A stretch of DNA of 64,000 nucleotides from JAFKFI01 sp963795435. GTDB lineage: Bacteria > Pseudomonadota > Alphaproteobacteria > Acetobacterales > Acetobacteraceae. The first letter of the stretch is position 1. Each line of letters starts with the position of its first letter. This document shows positions 51,636 through 59,293 of the stretch, in pieces. The notes under the pieces are model-generated. The model was not told the origin of the DNA. It ran no database searches and was given only the letters and a program-made list of their open reading frames with translations. A program made the translations under genes and the position numbers. The stretch lies in assembly GCA_963795435.1 (NCBI GenBank), contig CAWCHV010000007.1, forward strand, positions 1,116,001 to 1,180,000, given 5' to 3'.

Positions 51636-52604
51636 ATGCCAGTCACCTTGCTGATGCTGCCGCCGCAATCGGACACGACGCGGTCCTGGGCCGATCGCTT
51701 GCGGCGCGCCTTGCCGGACATACGGATCGTGGTGGCGGAGGACGCGCAGCAGGCGGCGCATACGCTGCCGGAAGCGGAGGCCGCCTATGGCACGCTGCCA
51801 CCGGATTTGTTGCCGCTCGCGGGCAAGCTGCGCTGGCTGCAGGCGCCCCAGGCCGCGCCGCCGGCCGGCTTCTACTACCCCGAGCTGATCGCGCATCCCG
51901 CGGTCGTGACCAACATGCGCGAGATCTACAACGATCACATCGGCGCGCACATCATGGCCTTCGTATTGGCCTTCGCGCGGGGCCTGCACGTCGCGATTCC
52001 CAACCAGTTGCGGGGAGAGTGGCAGAAGCCGCCGCTCGATACCGGCGTCGTGCATTTGCCGGACGCAACCATGCTGGTCGTCGGGCTCGGCGGCATCGGC
52101 GCGGAGACGGCTCGGCTCGCCGCGGCATTCGGCATGAAGGTCATCGGCACCGATGCGCGCCGCACCGAACCGCCGCCCGGCGTCGCGGAGCTGCACCCGC
52201 CGGACGCGCTCGACACGCTGCTCCCGCGGGCCGACTTCGTGGTCCTGACCGTGCCGCATACTCCATCGACTGAGGGTTTCATCGATCGCGCGCGCCTGCG
52301 CCGCATGAGGCCGACCGCGTTCTTCATCAACATCGGGCGCGGCAAGACGACGCGGCTCGACGATCTCACGGCGGCGCTGCAAGCGGGCGAAATCGCCGGC
52401 GCCGGGCTCGACGTGTTCGAGCAGGAGCCGCTGCCCTCCGACCATCCGCTCTGGCGAACGCCGAACGTGCTCATCACGCCGCATACCGCCGGCTACGGCC
52501 CGCATCTCGACGAGCGACGGTTCGGCATCATCGAGCACAACGCGCGCGCCTTCGCCGCGGGCGGCCCGCTGCGCAACGTCGTCGACAAGTCCAACTGGTT
52601 CTAA
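51636..52604 (+). CDS. D-isomer-specific 2-hydroxyacid dehydrogenase
   Basis: 322 residues from the ATG at 51636 (MPVTLLMLPPQS). NAD motif GLGGIGAETARLA at 150-155, catalytic Arg in FINIGRGK, Glu in FEQEPLPSDHP and His in TPHTAGYG. Family enzymes interconvert 2-hydroxy and 2-keto acids. It lies 15 nt before a CoA-transferase gene, suggesting a pathway that activates or degrades a hydroxy acid. Confidence 0.9.
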   Translation: MPVTLLMLPPQSDTTRSWADRLRRALPDIRIVVAEDAQQAAHTLPEAEAAYGTLPPDLLPLAGKLRWLQAPQAAPPAGFYYPELIAHPAVVTNMREIYNDHIGAHIMAFVLAFARGLHVAIPNQLRGEWQKPPLDTGVVHLPDATMLVVGLGGIGAETARLAAAFGMKVIGTDARRTEPPPGVAELHPPDALDTLLPRADFVVLTVPHTPSTEGFIDRARLRRMRPTAFFINIGRGKTTRLDDLTAALQAGEIAGAGLDVFEQEPLPSDHPLWRTPNVLITPHTAGYGPHLDERRFGIIEHNARAFAAGGPLRNVVDKSNWF

Positions 52605-52619
52605 TTGAAACGAGGTTCC

Positions 52620-53792
52620 ATGAGCACCCTGCCCCTCGCGCGTTTCAAGGTGATCGACCTCTCGCGGGTGCGCGCCGGGCCGACCGCGGTCCGCCAGCTC
52701 GCCGATTGGGGCGCCGATGTCATCAAGGTGGAGGCGCCGGAGGGCGACGCGGGCCTTGGCGGCGAGCGGCACGGGCCGGACTTCCAGCAGCTGCACCGCA
52801 ACAAGCGCAGCCTGACCCTGAACCTCAAGCAGCCGGACGGACTCGCCATCCTCAAGAAGCTGGTCGAGACCGCCGATGTCGTCGCGGAGAACTATCGCCC
52901 GGACGTGAAATTCCGACTTGGCGTCGACTACGAAAGCCTGCGCGCGATCAACAAGCGGCTGGTCTACGCCAGCATCTCGGGGTTCGGCCAGGACGGGCCG
53001 TATCGCAACCGGCCCGGCTTCGACCAGATCGCGCAGGGCATGGGCGGGCTGATGTCGATCACCGGCCTGCCGGGACAAGGCCCGGTGCGCGTCGGCATAC
53101 CGGTCGCCGATCTCACCGCGGGCATCTTCGCCGCGCTGGGCATTCTCGTCGCGTTGCTCGAACGCGAGGTCTCCGGCGAGGGTCAGTGGGTTCAGAGCTC
53201 GCTGCTCGGGGCGCAGATCTCGATGCTCGATTTCCAGGCGGCGCGCTGGCTGATCGGCCACGAGGTGCCCGGCCAGGCGGGCAACAACCATCCGACCAGC
53301 ATCCCGACCGGCGTGTTCGAGACGGCCGACGGTCATATCAACATCGCGGCGGCCGGCGACGACATCTACCGCCGGCTGTGCAAGGCGCTCGGCACTGAGC
53401 ATCTGGCGAAGGACGCGGCCTTCGCGACGGGAGCCGACAGGCTGAGGAATCGGGACCGGCTCAACGAGGAAATCGGGATGATCACGCGCGGGCGCACGTC
53501 CGCCGAATGGATAGAGGCGCTCAACAAGGCGGGCGTGCCGAGCGGGCCGATCTACAAAATGGACGAGGTGTTCGCCGATCCGCAGGTGCGCCATCTCGGC
53601 ATCACCCGCCGGATGCCGCATCCGGTGCTCGGCGAGGTGGAGCTGGTCGGTCAGCCGATCGAGCTGAGCCGCACGCCCTGGGACATCCGCAGCGTGACGC
53701 CGGAGCAGGGCGAGCACACCGACGCGGTGCTGCGGGAGCTTGGCTACGACGCGGCGGCGATCGCCGACCTGCGGGCGCGGGGTGTCGTGTAG
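52620..53792 (+). CDS. CaiB/BaiF-family (family III) CoA-transferase
   Basis: 390 residues from the ATG at 52620. Typical family III features include VIDLSRVRAGPTAVRQLADW, GADVIKVE, the catalytic Asp135 in RPGFDQIAQGMGG, and the NNHPTSIPTGVFETADGHI segment. It moves CoA between carboxylic acids. It is downstream of a 2-hydroxyacid dehydrogenase and upstream of an acyl-CoA-dehydrogenase-like gene. Confidence 0.92.
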   Translation: MSTLPLARFKVIDLSRVRAGPTAVRQLADWGADVIKVEAPEGDAGLGGERHGPDFQQLHRNKRSLTLNLKQPDGLAILKKLVETADVVAENYRPDVKFRLGVDYESLRAINKRLVYASISGFGQDGPYRNRPGFDQIAQGMGGLMSITGLPGQGPVRVGIPVADLTAGIFAALGILVALLEREVSGEGQWVQSSLLGAQISMLDFQAARWLIGHEVPGQAGNNHPTSIPTGVFETADGHINIAAAGDDIYRRLCKALGTEHLAKDAAFATGADRLRNRDRLNEEIGMITRGRTSAEWIEALNKAGVPSGPIYKMDEVFADPQVRHLGITRRMPHPVLGEVELVGQPIELSRTPWDIRSVTPEQGEHTDAVLRELGYDAAAIADLRARGVV

Positions 53793-53858
53793 GGGCATGA
53801 CAGGCGGGATCGAGATGCTATCGTCGCGAGCGGGGGCAGTGGTCAAGGGAACGGCTCG

Positions 53859-55061
53859 ATGAACGTGATGTCGGCGGAGCGCCGGACGACCGAGCGGCTT
53901 GCCGGCAGCGACTATGTCGCGCGCGCCCGCGCCCTGATCCCGGTGCTCGACGCCGCCGGCGCGCGGATCGAGGCGGAGCGCGAGTTGCCGGGCGATCTGC
54001 TCGACGCCATGCACGGCGCGGAGATCTTCCGCACGCTGCTGCCGCGCTCGGTCGGCGGCGGCGAGGTGCATCCGGCGAACTTCGTGCAAGTGACCGAGGC
54101 GATCGCGATGGGCGACGGCAGCGCCGCCTGGACGGTGTGCCAAGGTTCCGGCTGCTCGATGACCGCCGCCTATCTCGCGCCAAAAATCGCCCGCGAGGTC
54201 TTCGGGCCGGCGAACGGCGTGCTGGCCTGGGGCTACGGGCCGAACGGCAACGCCGTCGAGTGCGAGGGCGGCTATCGCGTGACCGGCAAGTGGAGCTTCG
54301 CCAGCGGCAGCCGACACGCGACCTGGCTCGGCGGACACTCGATCGTGTGCAAGCCCGACGGGACGCCGCGACGCGACGCCGAGGGCCACGCGATCGAGCG
54401 CACCATGCTGTTCCCCCGCTCGAGCGCCGCGATCATCGACGACTGGCACGTGATGGGGCTGCGCGGCACCGGCAGCGACAGCTACACGGTCCAGAATCTG
54501 TTCATTCCGGCCCCGTACAGCGCGGCGCGGGACAGCGACGCCGACCGGCGCGAGACGGGCAACCTGTACCGTTTCACCTCGCTCAACATGTACGCGGCCG
54601 GGTTCGGCGGCGTCGCACTCGGGCTCGCGCGCGCGATGCTGGATGCGTTCATCGTGCTGGCGCAGGCCAAGACGCCGACCGCGCTGGCGGTTTCGCTGCG
54701 CGACAATCCGGTGATCCAGGCGCAGGTCGGTCTGTCGGAGGCACGGCTGCGCGCGGCGCGGACGCAACTGCTGCAATGCCTGCGGGACATCTACGAGGAG
54801 GTGGCGGAAAGCGGCGCGATGAGTTTGGATCAGCGCATCACGATCCGCATGGCCTCGACCTACGCCATCCACCAGGCGCGGGATGTCGCGGATTTCGTCT
54901 GGCAGGAGGCGGGCTCCACGGCGATCTTCCTCAAGAACCCGTTCGAGCGCCGCTTCCGCGACATCCACACGGTCACCCAGCAGGCCCAGGGCAAGTCCGC
55001 CCATTTCGAGACGGTGGGCCAGCATTTCCTTGGGCTCAAGGCATCCGGGCGCTTCCTCTGA
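53859..55061 (+). CDS. Acyl-CoA dehydrogenase / group D flavin monooxygenase-like protein
   Basis: 400 residues with the acyl-CoA dehydrogenase fold: N-terminal helices (ELPGDLLDAMHGAEIFRTLL), a beta domain with YRVTGKWSFASGSRHATW, WHVMGLRGTGSDSY, and C-terminal helices. The GKWSFASGS pattern is that of the HsaA/4-hydroxyphenylacetate-monooxygenase-like oxygenase group rather than classical dehydrogenases, and no catalytic base Glu is obvious. Flavin binding is inferred. It is the third gene of a catabolic cluster. Confidence 0.8.
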   Translation: MNVMSAERRTTERLAGSDYVARARALIPVLDAAGARIEAERELPGDLLDAMHGAEIFRTLLPRSVGGGEVHPANFVQVTEAIAMGDGSAAWTVCQGSGCSMTAAYLAPKIAREVFGPANGVLAWGYGPNGNAVECEGGYRVTGKWSFASGSRHATWLGGHSIVCKPDGTPRRDAEGHAIERTMLFPRSSAAIIDDWHVMGLRGTGSDSYTVQNLFIPAPYSAARDSDADRRETGNLYRFTSLNMYAAGFGGVALGLARAMLDAFIVLAQAKTPTALAVSLRDNPVIQAQVGLSEARLRAARTQLLQCLRDIYEEVAESGAMSLDQRITIRMASTYAIHQARDVADFVWQEAGSTAIFLKNPFERRFRDIHTVTQQAQGKSAHFETVGQHFLGLKASGRFL

Positions 55062-55102
55062 TCCGGCTTCCGCTCGCCCTGCCGGCCGTCCTGCTGCTCG
55101 CA

Positions 55103-55513
55103 ATGGGCTCGGTCCGCGGCGGCGGGCCCGTCACTTTCCGCATCCACGACCACCGGGACCCGATCGAAGTCGACGAAGTAACCCGGGTCTATCTCGACGG
55201 CGGGCAGGTCGGCACGTTCCGTCTCGGCCCCGAGCGCGAGGACGCCGAGATGACCGTCGCCGTTCCCGCCGCCGACACTCATCGCTACGCGCTGTGTGGC
55301 CGCGTGACGGTACGCCGCGAGGACGGCGGCACGATCACGCGCGAGGTGAACGGCGCCGGCGTGTTGTCCGACGTTGCCGACCGTGACTACGACGCGGTGG
55401 CGGCGGGAGATTTCACCATCTTCTATCTCCGCGACATCACGGTCGGACGTGCGCCGGCACCGGTCATCACGGAGCCGCGCAGGGGCTGCCAGCCCAATAT
55501 CGCCGGTCGTTGA
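55103..55513 (+). CDS. Hypothetical secreted protein
   Basis: 136 residues from the ATG at 55103, but the in-frame codons before it encode LIRLPLALPAVLLLAMGSV, a convincing signal-peptide core. No ATG, GTG or TTG lies ahead of that stretch within the frame. A CTG at 55058, overlapping the upstream stop, would give the whole peptide. The mature part (FRIHDHRDPIEVDEVTRVYL, CGRVTVRREDGGTI, FYLRDITVGR) looks beta-rich with two cysteines. The function is unknown. Confidence 0.55.
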   Translation: MGSVRGGGPVTFRIHDHRDPIEVDEVTRVYLDGGQVGTFRLGPEREDAEMTVAVPAADTHRYALCGRVTVRREDGGTITREVNGAGVLSDVADRDYDAVAAGDFTIFYLRDITVGRAPAPVITEPRRGCQPNIAGR

Positions 55514-55613
55514 CTCGACTTCCACGTGTGTTGCGCGGAATGACCGGATGTTCTAATCGCAATTCGAACTGGGTCAGGGCCTCTGCCCCGGCATCGGCGA
55601 TGAGGGGACTGAA

Positions 55614-55970
55614 ATGATGAACCGTTTTCTCGGCGTGTGCGCGCTGGGACTGGGTCTGACGAGCGCCCTGAGCGGCTGCAGCAATCCCTATGATCCAGGG
55701 CAGCGCGCGGTCGGCGGCGGCCTGATCGGCGCCGGAACCGGCGCCGCGATCGGCGGCATCGCGGGCGGCGGACGCGGAGCGGCGACTGGCGCGCTCATCG
55801 GCGGTGCCGTGGGCGCAGTGGGCGGCGCGGCCACAACCCCGACGCCACCCCCGCCGGCGCCCTACTATGCGGCACCGCCCGGCTACTACCAGGCGCCACC
55901 GCCCGGCTACTATCAGGCGCCACCGCCCGGCTACTATCAAGGCCCGCCGCCGGGGTATTACCGTGACTGA
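55614..55970 (+). CDS. Glycine-zipper lipoprotein with PPPGYYQ repeats
   Basis: 118 residues. The signal peptide ends in a lipobox (ALSGC, Cys22). Residues 33-72 form a glycine zipper with alternating small residues (GGGLIGAGTGAAIGGIAGG), typical of outer-membrane-associated small lipoproteins. The C-terminus consists of tandem PPGYYQA/PPPGYYQ repeats (four copies) ending YYRD. The function is unknown; envelope structure is inferred. Confidence 0.75.
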   Translation: MMNRFLGVCALGLGLTSALSGCSNPYDPGQRAVGGGLIGAGTGAAIGGIAGGGRGAATGALIGGAVGAVGGAATTPTPPPPAPYYAAPPGYYQAPPPGYYQAPPPGYYQGPPPGYYRD

Positions 55971-56177
55971 CATACAACCCTCCGTCCGTCTCGCGAGCCC
56001 AAGCGCTCGCGGCGAAGCGATCCGGGCCACACGATGCCTCGCCACGCGGGGACGTCCGGCCACAGCGCCACGGGATACTGCCACGCGGTGCGCCAAGGTG
56101 GGCGAGATGAGCGGTTACGCTTTGAACGCTAATGCGCGCCATCGGACATTGGCATCATGTCCCGTGGGTTCGTCGGA

Positions 56178-56990
56178 TCAGTTTCCCCGCTCGAAGCCGG
56201 GGCGCGGCACCAGGCTCATCAGCATGTGGGCGAAGCCGCCGTCGGTCACGATCTCCTGCCCGTTCACGTAGGCGGCGCGATCGCTCGCCAGGAACATCAC
56301 CACCTGCGCCATGTCCTCGGGCGCGCCGACGCGGCCGACCGGGATGGCGGCGGCGCGACGTTCGGTGACGCCGGGCGTCTGATAGAAGCTCTCGCTCATT
56401 GGCGTGCGGACCAGCCCCGGGCTCAGCACGTTGCTGCGCACGCCGAGCGGCCCCCACTCGACGGCGAGCTGTCGCGACAGCATGACGACGCCGGCCTTGC
56501 TCACGCTGTACGCGCCGGAGAAGCCTTGGGCGTTGCTCGCCGCGATCGAGGCCGTGTGTACAATGGCACCCTTGCCGCGCTCGATCATCGCTTTTCCGAA
56601 GGCCTGCGCGCACAACAAATAGCCGGTGAGGTTCACCGCGAGGAGAAGATTCCATTCCGCAAGCGGTAGCGTCGCCAACGGGCCGGGCCGTAGCAGGCCG
56701 GCGTTGTTGACCAGCACCTCGCAGGGTCCAATGGCGCGCGACGCCTGCTCCGCCGCGGCGACGCTGTCCGGGTCGGCGATGTCGCAGACCACGGCCAAGG
56801 CCTTCGCCCCGGTCGCGCGCAGCGCATCCGCCGCCGCCTCGCAGCTCGCGCGATCCTTGTCGAGCAGCACCACCGACGCGCCGGCCTCCGCCATGCAAGC
56901 CGCGACCGCGCGGCCGATGCCGCTACCCGCGCCGCTCACGACGCAAACCCGGCCCTGGAGGCCCAGCCAATCGAGGTTGTCCCGCGCCAT
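56178..56990 (-). CDS. SDR-family oxidoreductase
   Basis: 270 residues. SGAGSGIGRAVAACMAEAG (NAD motif), NNAGLLRPG, HTASIAASNAQGF, catalytic Tyr and Lys in YSVSKAGVVML, and the C-terminal GQEIVTDGGFAHM. It is a classical short-chain dehydrogenase of unknown substrate. It is divergent from the ABC transporter operon, sharing about 160 bp of upstream sequence with tandem repeats. Confidence 0.88.
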   Translation of the reverse strand: MARDNLDWLGLQGRVCVVSGAGSGIGRAVAACMAEAGASVVLLDKDRASCEAAADALRATGAKALAVVCDIADPDSVAAAEQASRAIGPCEVLVNNAGLLRPGPLATLPLAEWNLLLAVNLTGYLLCAQAFGKAMIERGKGAIVHTASIAASNAQGFSGAYSVSKAGVVMLSRQLAVEWGPLGVRSNVLSPGLVRTPMSESFYQTPGVTERRAAAIPVGRVGAPEDMAQVVMFLASDRAAYVNGQEIVTDGGFAHMLMSLVPRPGFERGN

Positions 56991-57042
56991 CGTTTCCTCC
57001 CGTTCGCTCGTGCGCCGAGCCTAGCTTGGCCCTGTCCAGCAT

Positions 57043-57090
57043 GGTAGTCGTCGGGCAGTTGCCCGCGGTAGTCATCGGGCAGTTGCCCGC
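57043..57090. repeat. 24-bp tandem repeat with palindromic core, upstream of the ABC operon
   Basis: Two adjacent copies of GGTAGTCRTCGGGCAGTTGC plus CCGC differ by one base. Each holds the near-palindrome GGGCAGTTGCCC. They sit between the divergent SDR and ABC transporter genes, 61 bp before the transporter start, where an operator would lie. Confidence 0.9.
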
Positions 57091-57150
57091 ACGGGAATCG
57101 GGCCGAGAGCACGCGACAAAGCCGTGCGCAACGAGGGAGGAATTGCCAGG

Positions 57151-58386
57151 ATGGTTGGTCCCACGACCACGCGCCGTCGGGCGTTGCTGGGTGCCGCATC
57201 GGTCGCAGCCGCGCCGCTCGCGATGCCGTTCATCGGCGACGCCGCGGCTGCGGAGCCGATCCGCATCGGGCTGCTGCTCGCCAAGCAGGGATCGATCGTC
57301 GAGCAGGTGGAATATTTGCAGCAAGGCACCTTCATGGCGCTGGACGACGTCAACAAGACGATCCTCGGACGCCCGGCCGAGATCATCTGGGAGGACGAGC
57401 CGTCGCCGCAGGGCGCCGCGCAGAACGCGCAGAAGCTGATCCAGGAACAGAAGGTCGTCGCCTTGCTCGGCGGCGCGCTGAGTTCCAGCGCGCTCGCCGA
57501 GGAGGCGGTCGCGGGCCGGCTGAAGGTGCCGTTCTTCATCAACAACGCCGCCGCGCGGGAGATCACCGGCACGAGCTGCAATCGCTACACCTTCCGGCTC
57601 AACCCGCCAGTGCCGGTACAGGCGCGCGCGATGCTCGACTTCCTCAAGGGTATCGGCAAGCGCTGGTATTTCATCACAGCGTCCTATGCGTTCGGCCAGG
57701 ACATCGCGCGCTCGTTCAAGGATCTCCTCAAGGAAATCGGCGGCACCAATGTCGGCGCCGACGAGGTTCCGGTCGGCACGTCGGATTTCAGCTCCTACAT
57801 CCTCAAGATCCGCCAGGCCAAACCCGACCTGGTGATCGGCGGCGTGCCGGCGGGCGATCTGTCGAACTTCCTCAAGCAATGGAACGAGCTCGGCATGAAG
57901 GATCAGATCCCCTTCACCGAGATCGCCATCGGCGACAGCGACCTGTGGGCCGTTGGGCCGCAGACCGCGACCGGCATCTACACCTCCCTGTGGTGGTATC
58001 AGGACCCGCATAACAGCACAGAGGACAAGGCCTTCGCCGCCGCCTACCAGAAGAAGTTCAATCGGCCCGCCGCGGACAAGGCTTGGATGGGATGGTTCGC
58101 GGCGCGCACGCTGTTCCAGGCAATCGAGGCGGCCAAATCCACCGAACCCGAGGCCATAGTCCAGGCGATGGAGAGCTGGCGCGGCACGGACGGCAAGCTG
58201 CCGGTGTATTTCCGGCCGTGGGATCACCAGCTCGTGCATCGGATGCTGATCCTGGGCATCCGCAAGCAGATCCCGAACAAGTGGGACTATTTCGACGTGC
58301 TCGCCTCCGCCCCCGACAGCGAGGATGGGCTCGCCAAGGCGTTCGGCTCGAAGGAGGAGAGCGACTGCAAGATGCCGCCGGCCTGA
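57151..58386 (+). CDS. ABC transporter substrate-binding protein (branched-chain amino acid type)
   Basis: 411 residues from the ATG at 57151. A twin-arginine-like signal (TRRRALLGAASVAAAPLAM) precedes a type I periplasmic-binding fold: IRIGLLLAKQGSIVEQVEYL, VVALLGGALSSSALA and FFINNAAAREITG. Family members bind amino acids, amides or carboxylates. It is the first gene of a three-gene transporter operon; its ligand is not evident. Confidence 0.9.
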   Translation: MVGPTTTRRRALLGAASVAAAPLAMPFIGDAAAAEPIRIGLLLAKQGSIVEQVEYLQQGTFMALDDVNKTILGRPAEIIWEDEPSPQGAAQNAQKLIQEQKVVALLGGALSSSALAEEAVAGRLKVPFFINNAAAREITGTSCNRYTFRLNPPVPVQARAMLDFLKGIGKRWYFITASYAFGQDIARSFKDLLKEIGGTNVGADEVPVGTSDFSSYILKIRQAKPDLVIGGVPAGDLSNFLKQWNELGMKDQIPFTEIAIGDSDLWAVGPQTATGIYTSLWWYQDPHNSTEDKAFAAAYQKKFNRPAADKAWMGWFAARTLFQAIEAAKSTEPEAIVQAMESWRGTDGKLPVYFRPWDHQLVHRMLILGIRKQIPNKWDYFDVLASAPDSEDGLAKAFGSKEESDCKMPPA

Positions 58387-58423
58387 CCGCCCGCACGCGG
58401 GCCGCGATGCCGGACATGCGTTG

Positions 58424-59293
58424 ATGTTTGACATACTCATCATGCAGGCCGCCAACGGCCTGGTGCTCGGCTTCCTCTACGTGCTCATCGCGATCGGGCT
58501 GTCGATCATCTTCGGCCTGCTCGGCATCGTGAACTTCGCGCACGGCACGTTCTTCGCGCTCGGCGCCTATTTTGCGGTGACGTTGTTCGGCGTGCTCGGC
58601 TGGCCCGGCGCGGTGCTCGGCGTGATCCTGGTCGGCGTCGTCGGCATGTTCGTCGAGGGCGTGCTGATCCGCCGGCTGTACGGCAAGGACCCGCTGGTCA
58701 GCCTTATCACCACCTTCGCGCTGGCGCTGCTGATCGAGGCGCTGATCCGCGAGATATGGGGGCCGGCGGGACGCCCGTTCGATCCGCCCGTGTTCCTGCG
58801 CGGCATCCTGCTATGGGGACCGATCCTCATCACCAAATACCGCCTCGGCGTGCTGGTCGCGACCGTGGCGCTGCTCGCCGGGATGTGGGCATTCCTGCAA
58901 TTCACCCCGCTTGGGCGCATCCTGCGCGCCGGCTCGCGCGACGCCGAGATGGTGGGCCTGCTCGGCGTCAATCTGCCGCGCGTGCTGACCTTCACCTTTG
59001 GCCTCGGCTGCCTGTTCGCCGGCATCGCCGGACTGCTCGCGGCACCGCTCTGGACGGTCACGCCGTCGATGGGCACCGCGGCGATCATGCCGGCCTTCGT
59101 CGTGGTGACGATCGGCGGGCTCGGTTCCTACGTTGGCGCGATCATCGCCGGGCTGCTGGTCGGGATCGTCACGGCGTTGACCGTGCAGTTCGCGCCCGCC
59201 GCGTCCAACGCGGCGATGTATGTGCTGATGGCGCTGGTGCTGCTGGTCCGCCCGCGCGGCCTGCTGGGCGAGCGGTGGGAGCGCTTCGAGTGA
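58424..59293 (+). CDS. Branched-chain-type ABC transporter permease (LivH-like)
   Basis: 289 residues, about eight membrane helices, starting MFDILIMQAANGLVLGFLYV. IIFGLLGIVNFAHGTFFALG and VVVTIGGLGSYVGAIIAGLLVG are the LivH signatures. It pairs with the LivM domain encoded next. Its stop overlaps the GTG of that gene. Confidence 0.93.
   Translation: MFDILIMQAANGLVLGFLYVLIAIGLSIIFGLLGIVNFAHGTFFALGAYFAVTLFGVLGWPGAVLGVILVGVVGMFVEGVLIRRLYGKDPLVSLITTFALALLIEALIREIWGPAGRPFDPPVFLRGILLWGPILITKYRLGVLVATVALLAGMWAFLQFTPLGRILRAGSRDAEMVGLLGVNLPRVLTFTFGLGCLFAGIAGLLAAPLWTVTPSMGTAAIMPAFVVVTIGGLGSYVGAIIAGLLVGIVTALTVQFAPAASNAAMYVLMALVLLVRPRGLLGERWERFE

Noticed and set aside
51120..55103. A 1327-codon open frame on the minus strand
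   Set aside because: It is antisense to the 2-hydroxyacid dehydrogenase, CoA-transferase and acyl-CoA-dehydrogenase-like genes and is rich in Arg/His/Ala/Gly, as expected of GC-rich shadow frames. Only its last 121 codons (the receiver protein) are real.
55860..55945. Short tandem repeats that could suggest a CRISPR-like array
   Set aside because: They are in-frame codon repeats (PPPGYYQ) within a lipoprotein gene, without spacers.
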